Below are positions 14,838 through 23,101 of a stretch of 64,000 bases of DNA, one piece after another. Position numbers and translations under genes: made by a program. This DNA is from Porphyromonas asaccharolytica DSM 20707 (GTDB taxonomy: Bacteria; Bacteroidota; Bacteroidia; Bacteroidales; Porphyromonadaceae): contig NC_015501.1 of NCBI RefSeq assembly GCF_000212375.1, forward strand, positions 310,001 through 374,000. Reading direction: 5' to 3'. The stretch's first letter is position 1; the number at the start of each line of letters is the position of its first letter. Below the pieces are notes generated by a model. The model saw only the letters and a list, made by a program, of their open reading frames with translations, had not been told where the DNA came from and did no database searches.

Positions 14838-16457
14838 ATGAAACTGCAGCAATCTCCTCAGCGATATGATTACATCATCATAGGTGGTGGCCTAGCAGGG
14901 CTTTACTGCGCTTACTTTCTAGCGCAGCATGGATCGGTAGCTCTCATCGCTCGACGCACCATCGAGGAGAGCAACTCCTACTACGCGCAGGGGGGTATGG
15001 CTGCCGTCACCGACCAAGAAGACTCGCCGACAGATCACTACGAGGACACAATCGTAGCGGGGCGTGGACTCTGTATCCCCGAGGCGGTCAAGATACTGAC
15101 CGACGAAGCACCTGAACGGATCAATGAGTTGATCCAGATGGGTATGACCTTCGACAGCGAAGATGGACATCTAGCCCTCGGTCTCGAGGGGGGACATCAC
15201 CATCGTCGTATCCTCCACGCTGGGGGAGATGCTACGGGACGACTCGTGACCACCTTTATGATCGAGCAGGTCAGGAAGGCGCAGCACATTACGATCTTCG
15301 ACCATCATAGTGCCGTGCAGGTACTACGCTCTGCCGACGGGTCACACTGTCAGGGACTGGTGACCTATGACGAGCGCGCTCACCACTACGACACGATCCT
15401 AGCATCGGCTGTCGTACTAGCCACTGGCGGTGCCGCTGCGCTTTACTACCCTACGACCAATCCTCCCACAGCTCTAGGCGATGGCTTGTGGTTAGCCAGT
15501 GAGGTGGGTGCCGAACTGATGGACTTAGAGTTTATACAGTTTCACCCCACAGCTCTTTATCTGCCTGGGTACGCCTCTTTTCTCATTAGTGAGGCGGTAC
15601 GTGGTGAGGGTGCTTACCTCGTAGACAAGCACGGAGAGCGCTTTATGCCCGCACTGCACCCTCTGGCAGAGCTGGCTCCGAGAGATGTGGTGGCGCGCAG
15701 CATCTTCCTCAAGATGCAAGAGGAGGGGACCGACCATGTACGACTGAGACTGAGACATATTGACCCGAAGCGACTGTTACAACGCTTCCCGACCATCTCG
15801 GAGCACTGCCGCCAGCTGGGTCTAGACATTACGGACGAGATACCTGTAGCTCCCGCAGCGCACTACACGGTGGGGGGCATTGGCGTAGATCTCAACGGCT
15901 GTACCCGCCTGCCTGGACTATACGCTGTCGGAGAGGTCTCCTCAACTGGAGTGATGGGTGCCAACCGCTTGGCTTCTAATTCGCTCATCGAGTGTATCGT
16001 CTTCGGCAAGCGCATCGCGGACTATGCGATCGCACACCCGATCACGCCTACGGATACCGCATCACTAGCAGTCCCGACGAATCTGCCAGACTTGTCGTGG
16101 AGCCTAGACAAAGAGCAGATCTATGCGCTAGAGGAGCAGACGAAGATCAGTCGACAGATGGGCGACATACTGATGAGCCGGGTGGGGATCATACGCTCTA
16201 AGGAGGGACTGATCGAAGCGCTACATGCACTACAGCATCTATCGGACACACTTGCAGAGGATGCGCAGCACAGCATACACGCCTACATGACTCGCAGACG
16301 TGTAGAGGTGGCACACATGATGGCGCACGCGGCACTGCTGCGTGAGGAGAGCCGTGGAGGTCACTACCGGAGCGACTACACAGAGACATTGCCTGAGAGC
16401 GAAGCCTATCGTACGAGGCTGCTCGATGGAGAGATAACACATCAACCGATCAATTAG
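14838..16457 (+). CDS. nadB: L-aspartate oxidase
   Basis: Oxidises L-aspartate to iminoaspartate using FAD, the first step of de novo NAD synthesis; in anaerobes fumarate replaces oxygen. 539 aa, full length. The FAD-binding dinucleotide fold is IIIGGGLAGLYCAYFLA near residue 15. Family motifs YYAQGGMAAV, EGGHHHRRILHAGGDATGR, FIQFHPTALY and GEVSSTGVMGANRLASNSL follow, then the C-terminal helical domain. It is first in a tight nadB-nadC-nadA operon (12 bp to nadC), so the three quinolinate/nicotinate-mononucleotide steps are encoded together. Confidence 0.98.
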   Translation: MKLQQSPQRYDYIIIGGGLAGLYCAYFLAQHGSVALIARRTIEESNSYYAQGGMAAVTDQEDSPTDHYEDTIVAGRGLCIPEAVKILTDEAPERINELIQMGMTFDSEDGHLALGLEGGHHHRRILHAGGDATGRLVTTFMIEQVRKAQHITIFDHHSAVQVLRSADGSHCQGLVTYDERAHHYDTILASAVVLATGGAAALYYPTTNPPTALGDGLWLASEVGAELMDLEFIQFHPTALYLPGYASFLISEAVRGEGAYLVDKHGERFMPALHPLAELAPRDVVARSIFLKMQEEGTDHVRLRLRHIDPKRLLQRFPTISEHCRQLGLDITDEIPVAPAAHYTVGGIGVDLNGCTRLPGLYAVGEVSSTGVMGANRLASNSLIECIVFGKRIADYAIAHPITPTDTASLAVPTNLPDLSWSLDKEQIYALEEQTKISRQMGDILMSRVGIIRSKEGLIEALHALQHLSDTLAEDAQHSIHAYMTRRRVEVAHMMAHAALLREESRGGHYRSDYTETLPESEAYRTRLLDGEITHQPIN

Positions 16458-16469
16458 CACACAAGAGAA

Positions 16470-17327
16470 ATGACTGATATATACAACAGCGAGGAGTTTG
16501 CCACGCTCATCGAGCTAGCCTACCGTGAGGATGCTCCCACGGGAGACTTGTCGACACGCTACATACTGAGCGAGAGCGACCGAGCCATCGCTACGCTGAT
16601 AGCTAAGGACGACGGCATCGTCTCTGGTCTAGAGGTAGCTTATATGGTCCTCTGTCGGTGCACTCCCGAGGAGGAGATCACCTTTACATCAGAGTATGAG
16701 GATGGCGACGAGGTGCGCAAGGGCGATATACTGGCTACTATCGAAGCACCTTATGCCGACTTGCTGCGTGCTGAGCGTATCATGCTCAACTTCCTACAGC
16801 GTATGAGTGGCATCGCTACTTATACCCACCAATGTGTGCAGTGCGTCTCTGGTACCAAGACACAGATACTAGACACCCGCAAGACAGCTCCGGGACATCG
16901 CCTCACGGACAAGATGGCGGTACGCGACGGCGGTGGCACTAACCACCGAGCTTCGCTCTCTGATATGGTGATGCTCAAGGACAATCACATCGCCATGGCG
17001 GGTGGCATCTTGCCTGCCGTGGAGGAGGTGCGTCCTAATCTGCCGATCTCTATACTGATCGAGGTGGAGACCACCACACTAGAGGAGGTGCAGGAGGCTC
17101 TAGACGCTGGTGCCGACATCATCATGCTGGACAATATGGACATAGAGACGATGCGCCGTGCCGTCGTGCTCATCAATGGTCAAGCTAAGGTGGAGGCTTC
17201 GGGCAATATGACGGTCGAGCGGCTAGCCGCCGTGGCTGCTGTCGGCGTGGACTACATTAGCATAGGAGCACTGACCCACTCGGTACGTGCTTTCGACATA
17301 AGCATGAAGATCAAGCCGATCCAATAG
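16470..17327 (+). CDS. nadC: Nicotinate-nucleotide pyrophosphorylase (quinolinate phosphoribosyltransferase)
   Basis: Converts quinolinate + PRPP to nicotinate mononucleotide, CO2 and PPi. 285 aa, normal length. Recognisable segments are EDAPTGDLSTRYIL at the N-terminus, ERIMLNFLQRMSGIATYT, the PRPP/quinolinate-binding DTRKTAPGHR, VMLKDNHI and EASGNMTVERLAAVAAVGVD in the barrel. It is encoded between nadB and nadA; order B-C-A rather than the common B-A-C. Confidence 0.98.
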   Translation: MTDIYNSEEFATLIELAYREDAPTGDLSTRYILSESDRAIATLIAKDDGIVSGLEVAYMVLCRCTPEEEITFTSEYEDGDEVRKGDILATIEAPYADLLRAERIMLNFLQRMSGIATYTHQCVQCVSGTKTQILDTRKTAPGHRLTDKMAVRDGGGTNHRASLSDMVMLKDNHIAMAGGILPAVEEVRPNLPISILIEVETTTLEEVQEALDAGADIIMLDNMDIETMRRAVVLINGQAKVEASGNMTVERLAAVAAVGVDYISIGALTHSVRAFDISMKIKPIQ

Positions 17328-17375
17328 AGCGGCTTGTCTTCTTTTACACCTAACACACTAACTGACTACTTACAC

Positions 17376-18308
17376 ATGACACAACAACAGATAGAGGCTC
17401 TCTACAAAGAGATCCGCACGCTCAAGGAGCAGAAAAACGCGGTCATCCTGGCCCACTACTACGCTCGCCCCGAGATACAGCGCATCGCAGACCACCTAGG
17501 CGACTCACTGGCGCTCTCACAGATCGCTGGAGAGACCGAGGCGGATATGATTGTCTTCTGCGGAGTTAGCTTCATGGGTGAGACCGCTAAGATCATTTCG
17601 CCCAATAAGAAAGTTCTCTGCCCCGTACCACACGCTGGCTGTACCCTTGCTGAGGGTGCTACGGCTGAGGGTATCAACACTTGGCGCGTCAAGCACCCCG
17701 ACGGCATTGTGGTCAGCTATGTCAATACGACAGCGGCTGTCAAGGCGGTCACCGACTACTGCGTGACCAGTGCTAATGCGTTGAAGATCGTACGCGCCAT
17801 CCCCACGGGCAAGCCAATCCTCTTTGGTCCTGATAAGAACCTCGGACAGTACATCATGAATGTGACGGGACGAGAGATGGATCTATGGCAGGGCGCCTGC
17901 TACGTGCATGCTGACATCACCTCTGAGCTGGTTCACACGATGCTCGATCAGTATCCTGAGGCGGAGATTCTGATACACCCTGAGTCGGTCGCTGCTAGCG
18001 ATCAGTCGATCGTCGACAATCCTCGCTGCATCATCGGCTCGACCACCACGATCATCAATCGTCCTGGGGTCTCTGACCTGAAGCAGTACATCATCGCCAC
18101 AGAGCCTGAGGTGCTGGCCGAGATGACGAGACGCTATCCCGACAAGGAGCTGATCCCGATCCTTCCCGATCAGGTCTGCGAATATATGAAGATGATCACC
18201 CTCGAGGGACTCCGTGACGCACTCCTCTACGAGCAGTACGAGGTGCATGTCGACGAGGAGCTACGCCAGAGAGCGTGGCGCTCTATCGAGCGGATGCTCC
18301 AGTTCTAA
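17376..18308 (+). CDS. nadA: Quinolinate synthase
   Basis: Condenses iminoaspartate with dihydroxyacetone phosphate to quinolinate; carries an oxygen-sensitive [4Fe-4S] cluster. 310 aa from the ATG at 17376; the frame is open to a TTG at 17334, but the added 14 residues are not family-like. Visible: NAVILAHYYARPEIQRIADH and the three likely cluster cysteines in IVFCGVSFMGETAKI, TDYCVTSANALK and LPDQVCEYMKMI. It follows nadC by 48 bp to this ATG. The hairpin at 18327-18351 may end the operon. Confidence 0.97.
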   Translation: MTQQQIEALYKEIRTLKEQKNAVILAHYYARPEIQRIADHLGDSLALSQIAGETEADMIVFCGVSFMGETAKIISPNKKVLCPVPHAGCTLAEGATAEGINTWRVKHPDGIVVSYVNTTAAVKAVTDYCVTSANALKIVRAIPTGKPILFGPDKNLGQYIMNVTGREMDLWQGACYVHADITSELVHTMLDQYPEAEILIHPESVAASDQSIVDNPRCIIGSTTTIINRPGVSDLKQYIIATEPEVLAEMTRRYPDKELIPILPDQVCEYMKMITLEGLRDALLYEQYEVHVDEELRQRAWRSIERMLQF

Positions 18309-18326
18309 GCCTCCAGCTCTAGGACA

Positions 18327-18351
18327 TAGCCAGCACTTCGCAAGTTGGCTA
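18327..18351 (+). terminator. Possible terminator of nadBCA
   Basis: TAGCCA-gc-ACTT pairs with AAGTTGGCTA around a CGC loop, giving a 10-bp stem with a 2-nt bulge. No T-tract follows, so this is tentative. Confidence 0.4.
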
Positions 18352-18381
18352 GCCCTGATAACGCATAACGTGTAGCGACCT

Positions 18382-18620
18382 GCTTTCTAAGTTCATACGC
18401 AAGTAAAATGCGAAGTTTTTTCTCGTTTCGGAAACTCAGTCGACTTCTCTTCGGGTGAACCGCTCGGCGGGGTGGAAGCTTCCACCGTAGGGGCGGACCT
18501 GTGTGTCCGCCCGTCCTCACCTGAGCGCAGTCTATTCTGCGGGCGGACACGTAGGTCCGCCCCTACACAAGCTACGTCAGCACGACAATTCCATTCATCA
18601 AACGCTGTAACCTCGATCTG
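18382..18620 (+). repeat. Dispersed ~240-bp palindromic repeat, copy C
   Basis: Nearly identical to copy A over its whole length, from GCTTTCTAAGTTCATA to CTGTAACCTCGATCTG. It is followed by a second palindrome, TAGGGACGC...GCGTCCCTA (18621-18660), of a related hairpin family. Confidence 0.9.
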
Positions 18621-18740
18621 TAGGGACGCTCGGCTAGTGTCTAGTCGGAGGGCGTCCCTACAAAGGGTTACATGTCTCGCTTTGATGCAACAGGGTTACT
18701 CGTTCCGTTGTTGTACAATAAGACGAGGTGACGAAGGAAA

Positions 18741-18986
18741 GCGACCGCTTGCGGTCGGACGAATCTTAGCCCCCAGTCGAAGGAGCAAAGCTCCGAACGA
18801 CTGGGGGACAGAGGTGCGTATAAGGGGGGACGACCTCCCCTGGCGGGAGGTCGGACTGGAGCTGTAGATTCGTCTAGTCCGACCCACAAGGGGTCGATAA
18901 ATCAGGAGCCGTCTAGCGTCCGTGGGTCGTTCGGGGCTTTGCCCCTTCGACCCACGGCTATGATTCGTCGGACCTCTGCGAGGTCC
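18741..18986 (+). repeat. Six-hairpin element, copy 1
   Basis: Six consecutive inverted repeats: A 18741-18760 (GACCGC/GCGGTC), B 18770-18807 (CCCCCAGTCG/CGACTGGGGG enclosing GGAGC/GCTCC), C 18831-18853 (CGACCTCCC/GGGAGGTCG), D 18878-18897 (CGACCC/GGGTCG), E 18920-18957 (CCGTGGGTCG/CGACCCACGG enclosing GGGGC/GCCCC), F 18970-18986 (GGACCTC/GAGGTCC). The same six occur in reverse order and orientation at 32616-32865. No coding capacity is supported. Confidence 0.85.
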
Positions 18987-19063
18987 TTCTGTGTGCGTCT
19001 CTCTATTATGCTTCTGGTGCTACAACATCTGCTGGCCGAACTTGTCGTGTTGATGTCGTTCGT

Positions 19064-19143
19064 GTAGGGGCGGACCTGCGTGTCCGCCCACAAGGCATAT
19101 TGCGTTCCAGCGAAGACGGACGGACACATAGGTCCGCCCCTAC
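19064..19143. repeat. Short relative of the dispersed palindromic repeat
   Basis: The outer arms GTAGGGGCGGACCTGCGTG and CACATAGGTCCGCCCCTAC match those of copies A, C and D, but the middle differs. At 19222-19280 the phrase GAGCCGTGCGTCCCTACA occurs twice. No gene lies between nadA and smpB. Confidence 0.75.
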
Positions 19144-19309
19144 AAATTGTTATTCGTATTGCTGTTCGACAACGGATATGGTTTCGTTTTGATACAACGG
19201 ACGCACCGACGGTCTGCGTCCGAGCCGTGCGTCCCTACATTTCGCTACACGTCTCGAGCCGTGCGTCCCTACAGCGGGTTACACGTATCGCTGTTCGGGG
19301 ACTTGCTCG

Positions 19310-19780
19310 TCAGAAGCGCATAGCACGCTCTAGGCGTCGCTTGTCCTCGCGGTCGCGTATAGCGGCGCGCTTGTCGTACTGCTTCTTACCTCGGGCCAGT
19401 GCGACGACCAGCTTAGCGAGCCCACGCTCATTGATAAAGAGCCGCACGGGGATGATCGTCTGTCCAGGGTTCTTCATCTCCTCCTCGAGCTTGCGTAGCT
19501 CCTTGCGGTTGAGTAGCAGCTTGCGCTCCCGTCGCTCCACATGATTGTTGTAGGAAGCGTAGCTGTACTCCGCTATATACATATTCTTGATCCACAGCTC
19601 ACCACGCGAGAAGTAGCAGTAGCTATCCACGAGAGCCGCTTTGCCCGCACGTATCGACTTGATCTCACTACCGACCAGTACGATGCCTGCGGTGTACTGG
19701 TCGAGGAGCTCATAGTCATAGGTAGCGCGCTTGTTGCGTATGTTGATTGCTCGGGCGGATTGCTTGCCTTTCTTAGCCAT
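19310..19780 (-). CDS. smpB: SsrA-binding protein
   Basis: Binds tmRNA and brings it to stalled ribosomes for trans-translation. 156 aa, normal length. Signature segments: [39 protein letters not shown], the [14 protein letters not shown] loop, and the basic C-terminal tail [20 protein letters not shown] that acts on the decoding centre. It lies 25 bp downstream of serS on the same strand and is probably cotranscribed. The ssrA gene itself is not in the window. Confidence 0.98.
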   Translation of the reverse strand: MAKKGKQSARAINIRNKRATYDYELLDQYTAGIVLVGSEIKSIRAGKAALVDSYCYFSRGELWIKNMYIAEYSYASYNNHVERRERKLLLNRKELRKLEEEMKNPGQTIIPVRLFINERGLAKLVVALARGKKQYDKRAAIRDREDKRRLERAMRF

Positions 19781-19805
19781 AGCGGTGTGGGTTGGGGGCG
19801 ATTGC

Positions 19806-21080
19806 TTAGTCTATCTTGTCAAAGCCCGTGTAGGGTCTCAGAGCCTCAGGGATGATAATGCCCTCGGGCGTCTGATTGTTCTCTAGGAGGGCAGCGACAA
19901 TGCGAGGCAGCGCGAGAGCACTACCGTTGAGCGTGTGACAGAGGGTGATCCCCTCCTCAGGGTCACGGTAGCGACACATCAGGCGGTTGGCCTGATAGCT
20001 CTCGAAGTTAGAGACCGAGCTCACCTCGAGCCAACGCTCCTGCGCAGCCGAGAAGACCTCAAAGTCGTAAGTCATCGCACTCGTAAAGCTCAGGTCACCC
20101 CCACAGAGACGGAGGATACGGTAAGGAAGCTCTAGCTCCTCGACGAGGCTCTTGACGTGTGCGATCATCTTGTCGAGCTGCTGCCACGAGTGGTCGGGGC
20201 GGTCGATGGAGACGATCTCTACCTTGTCAAACTGATGCAGGCGGTTGAGCCCGCGTACATCCTTGCCATACGAACCCGCCTCACGACGGAAGCAGGGCGT
20301 GTAGGCGGTGCAGCAGACAGGAAGCTGGTCAGCCTCTAGGATGACATCACGGAAGATGTTCGTCACAGGCACCTCAGCCGTCGGTATGAGGTAGAGGTTG
20401 TCCAGCTGGGCGTGGTACATCTGCCCCTCCTTGTCAGGGAGCTGCCCCGTACCGATACCGGAAGCCTCATTGACCATAATAGGAGGCTCCACCTCTTGAA
20501 AGCCAGCCGCCGTAGCTCTGTCGAGGAAGAAGTTGATCAAGGCGCGCTGTAGTCTTGCACCTCTACCCTTATACACAGGGAAACCAGCACCCGTTATCTT
20601 GACTCCCAGCTCGAAGTCTATGAGGTCGTACTGCTTGGCCAGCTCCCAGTGTGGCAGCTTGGCCGTATTCTCTAGGTGAGGCATCTTACCACCCGTAGCT
20701 ACGCATAGGTTGTCCTCTGCGGAGGTACCGTGTGGCACATCGGGGTGTGGCAGATTAGGCACCGAGAGTAGGAGCTGTCGCATGGTCTCCTCAGCCTGTC
20801 GCATAGTCTCCTCCGCCTCCTTAGAGATCTCTTTGAGTGCTTGCACCTCAGCTTTGAGCTGTTCAGCCTCCTCGCGAGCCCCCGCTTTCATCTTCTCACC
20901 GATAGAGCGTGAGAGGACTTTTTGCTGAGCCAGGCTATCGTCCTTCTTATGCTGCGCATCGCGTCTTAGCTTGTCCTGAGCGATGATGGCTGCTATGGGC
21001 TCTTCTGCGGGAAAGTGCTTGACGGCGAGCCGCTCGATGACTCCCTGTGGGTCATCCAATATTTGTTTGATGGTAAGCAT
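19806..21080 (-). CDS. serS: Seryl-tRNA synthetase
   Basis: Class II synthetase that charges tRNA-Ser (and tRNA-Sec precursors). 424 aa, normal length. The N-terminal ~110 residues form the long antiparallel coiled coil that contacts tRNA. Class II motif 2 is [20 protein letters not shown] with QFDKVE, and motif 3 is [19 protein letters not shown]. The promoter at 21142-21149 and a hairpin at the predicted 5' end of the mRNA precede it; smpB follows after 25 bp. Confidence 0.98.
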   Translation of the reverse strand: MLTIKQILDDPQGVIERLAVKHFPAEEPIAAIIAQDKLRRDAQHKKDDSLAQQKVLSRSIGEKMKAGAREEAEQLKAEVQALKEISKEAEETMRQAEETMRQLLLSVPNLPHPDVPHGTSAEDNLCVATGGKMPHLENTAKLPHWELAKQYDLIDFELGVKITGAGFPVYKGRGARLQRALINFFLDRATAAGFQEVEPPIMVNEASGIGTGQLPDKEGQMYHAQLDNLYLIPTAEVPVTNIFRDVILEADQLPVCCTAYTPCFRREAGSYGKDVRGLNRLHQFDKVEIVSIDRPDHSWQQLDKMIAHVKSLVEELELPYRILRLCGGDLSFTSAMTYDFEVFSAAQERWLEVSSVSNFESYQANRLMCRYRDPEEGITLCHTLNGSALALPRIVAALLENNQTPEGIIIPEALRPYTGFDKID

Positions 21081-21110
21081 TACCTATTCTTTGAGTTATT
21101 ACGTGTGAGG

Positions 21111-21135
21111 AGCTTGTCACGCTTAGCGACAAGCT
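21111..21135 (-). promoter_or_regulatory. Hairpin at the predicted 5' end of the serS mRNA
   Basis: AGCTTGTC and GACAAGCT (8 bp) flank a 9-nt loop just downstream of the -7 box. Such 5' hairpins can stabilise mRNA; no T-box or other riboswitch motif was seen. Confidence 0.45.
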
Positions 21136-21141
21136 ATGCTA

Positions 21142-21149
21142 CAAAGGTA
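21142..21149 (-). promoter_or_regulatory. Promoter -7 box for serS-smpB
   Basis: TACCTTTG on the minus strand, about 62 nt upstream of the serS ATG. Confidence 0.65.
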
Positions 21150-21260
21150 CAGTTTCTTCTGCATTTATGGGCACAACCAAGGGAAGAACCCACACAAGAG
21201 TGAGTCCTCCCCTCATCAATATCTGACGAGCTACCTAGTTAGCTAAGCCCTCTTCAGGCG

Positions 21261-21656
21261 TTACTCAGCAGGCTGCGGAGCCTCAGGCTGCGCATCAGGA
21301 GCAGGAGCAGGAGCTGGCGTCTCAGCTGCGGGAGCTGTGGGTAGTGGCAGTGTAGCCTCTGGTTGCTGAGGTAGCAGAGGTGCACTCTGCTGAGACTGCT
21401 CGATGAAGCTCTCGCTCTGCTTAGCTTGTACATGAGGCTTCACGAAGAAAGAGCTGGCAATGCTGAGCACGACCATAGCTCCTGCGAGCGTCCATGTAGC
21501 CTTCTCGAGGAAGTCTGTCGTCTTGCGTACCCCCATGTACTTATTGCTCTCGCCGAAGCCTGCTGCTAGACCACCGCCCTTAGAGTTCTGGACGATGACG
21601 ATAAGGATCAGCAGGATAGCTGCGATGAGGATCAGGATGGTTAGAAAGATTTGCAT
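21261..21656 (-). CDS. secG: Protein translocase subunit SecG
   Basis: Small inner-membrane subunit of the SecYEG channel. 131 aa. The two membrane helices are at residues ~3-22 (TILILIAAILLILIVIVQ) and ~53-72 (ATWTLAGAMVVLSIASSFFV), separated by the conserved glycine-rich NSKGGGLAAGFG loop. The last ~45 residues are a Pro/Ala/Glu/Gln-rich periplasmic or cytoplasmic tail beyond the usual SecG length. It is the last gene of a sigma-54 activator-lptE-TPR-secG cluster, an arrangement recurrent in Bacteroidales. Confidence 0.93.
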   Translation of the reverse strand: MQIFLTILILIAAILLILIVIVQNSKGGGLAAGFGESNKYMGVRKTTDFLEKATWTLAGAMVVLSIASSFFVKPHVQAKQSESFIEQSQQSAPLLPQQPEATLPLPTAPAAETPAPAPAPDAQPEAPQPAE

Positions 21657-21680
21657 GTCTACTAGTCTATGAATGCGTAT

Positions 21681-22400
21681 TTATGAGTGAGAAGCATTGT
21701 CGATTAGCTTCTCGAGGAAGTTCAATTGAACTGCAAAGTAACTAATTTTTTCTGGGAATTTCAAGCTTAGCCCCTCAATAATTCGTTTTGCTCGCTCGTA
21801 ATGCCCCTGTTTGATGTAGATGGAGGCTAGCGTTTCGGTGAAAAGCATATCGCTCGGCTCCTCATCATCGGCAGGCGTTACCGTAGGCTGTCGTGCGGGG
21901 TCAGGAGCTGATGAGGTCTCGGGCAAGGGGGTGCCCAGTAGCCCCGAGAGCGACATAGCCGACGGGGCTGAATCATACTCCGCTGGGGAGAAGTAGTCTG
22001 GCGTAGGCTCCTCCGTAGGGAGAGCCTCTGCCGTATCGTACTCTAGATCGTTCGAGAGCGGTCCCTCACGCTCAGCCACCTTGCGCAAGTACTGATCCAC
22101 GAGGGCAAAGGAGTCTGACGGGTCGTGAGCCAGCACCGGTGTCAAGTCTGCTAGCGGCATGTGCAGCCGAGCTAGCAGGTAGAGCTTCTCGCGACTAGGC
22201 AGGTGAGGAGCCCAGCGCTGCAGCTCCGCTTCGTAGCGCAGATCGCCGAGGATCGATAGATTGAGTAGGTAGAGCATCACGATGCTCTGCGCATAGGGAT
22301 AGGTCTCCACGAGCTCTGCCAGTGGCGAGAGCGTGTGGCGATTAAGCTCCTCAGGGTGAGCCGTCAGCCTATTCAGCTCGTCTAGCGTCATCGTCTTCAC
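21681..22400 (-). CDS. Unknown protein with C-terminal TPR-like motif (lptE-secG cluster)
   Basis: 239 aa, no signal peptide. Start is GTG at 22400, overlapping the lptE stop by one base (TAGTG), or ATG at 22391. The middle (~120-180) is Pro/Ser/Glu-rich and probably disordered. The C-terminus (LASIYIKQGHYERAKRIIEG, then LSLKFPEKISYFAVQL) is a TPR-like pair typical of Bacteroidota proteins. The one-base overlap suggests translational coupling to LptE, and secG follows after 24 bp. The neighbourhood hints at envelope or secretion work, but no function is shown. Confidence 0.8.
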   Translation of the reverse strand: MKTMTLDELNRLTAHPEELNRHTLSPLAELVETYPYAQSIVMLYLLNLSILGDLRYEAELQRWAPHLPSREKLYLLARLHMPLADLTPVLAHDPSDSFALVDQYLRKVAEREGPLSNDLEYDTAEALPTEEPTPDYFSPAEYDSAPSAMSLSGLLGTPLPETSSAPDPARQPTVTPADDEEPSDMLFTETLASIYIKQGHYERAKRIIEGLSLKFPEKISYFAVQLNFLEKLIDNASHS

Positions 22401-23101
22401 TACCAGTCCTCTACAGTGGCGTTAAAGATCTGCTTGACCAGATCATCGATCAGCTCATTAGCTAGCCCCTCCTGAATGTCTGAGAAGAGGTTGTTGCTGT
22501 CAAACTCTTGCGAGGCTGTAAAAGTGCGCCCCGAGAAGCTCTTTTTCTCCTCCACCGTATTGGTGTAAGAGACGCGGACCGTGATCGTAAAGCGTGTCAT
22601 CGCTGAGAGTGCATCCTCCTGCATCGCCATAGGAGTGAGCTCATACCCCACGATAGCACCCTCGAGGATCAGATCCCCATTGGCGTCGACGGACTCGAGA
22701 CGCGTATTGCGTCGGAACTGCTCCCGCAGGCGCTCCGAAAACATCTGCGACAGGGGCGGATAGACCAGAGGAGCCTGATTGGGAAAGTCTTCGATCGTCA
22801 CCGTCTTGATACGCGTGTAGTCGATGGTGGCTCCATTGAACTTATACTTGATCGAGCAGCTCGTCCCCATCAGTAGGAGCATCACGACACCTATTATGAG
22901 ACTGTTGCATAAAGGCGAATCGCTGTGTTGCTTTCGGGATTCGGCTTCGGTCACATACGGAGGTATGCTCCCTTCAGACCTCACCCTCAGCGCCTTGCGC
23001 TTCATCCTTTCTGCAAAGTCTAGACAATCTTGCAAGCAAGATTGTGAGACTGTTGACTTTTGCAACAGTCTCATTATATATAGTAACCTACTCCTCGCCA
23101 T
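22400..23101 (-). CDS. lptE: LptE-family LPS-assembly lipoprotein, signal peptide split by an in-frame MITE
   Basis: LptE plugs the LptD barrel that inserts lipopolysaccharide into the outer membrane. The mature part (SIKYKFNGATIDYTRIKTV, then PNQAPLVYPPLSQMFSERL) is the Bacteroidota LptE pattern. The likely start, ATG 23101-23099, overlaps the end of the regulator gene by 14 bp. It encodes MARSRLLYI, then 60 residues translated from a 175-bp MITE plus 5-bp target duplication, then IGVVMLLLMGTSC ending in the lipobox Cys. Without the insertion the protein would be 173 aa with a normal lipoprotein signal peptide; with it, 233 aa. No better internal start exists (the nearest leaves only about nine residues before Cys). 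Frame and stop are intact; whether export still works is unknown. Confidence 0.85.
   Translation of the reverse strand: MARSRLLYIMRLLQKSTVSQSCLQDCLDFAERMKRKALRVRSEGSIPPYVTEAESRKQHSDSPLCNSLIIGVVMLLLMGTSCSIKYKFNGATIDYTRIKTVTIEDFPNQAPLVYPPLSQMFSERLREQFRRNTRLESVDANGDLILEGAIVGYELTPMAMQEDALSAMTRFTITVRVSYTNTVEEKKSFSGRTFTASQEFDSNNLFSDIQEGLANELIDDLVKQIFNATVEDW
22898..23072 (-). mobile_element. 175-bp MITE, copy 1, inside lptE
   Basis: The termini GAGACTGTTGCA and TGCAACAGTCTC are perfect 12-bp inverted repeats. The flanking ATTAT occurs on both sides (22893-22897 and 23073-23077), a 5-bp target duplication. It carries no transposase and differs from copy 2 (59395-59569) at one base, which implies recent movement. 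The right 27 bp also folds as a perfect hairpin. Confidence 0.9.
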
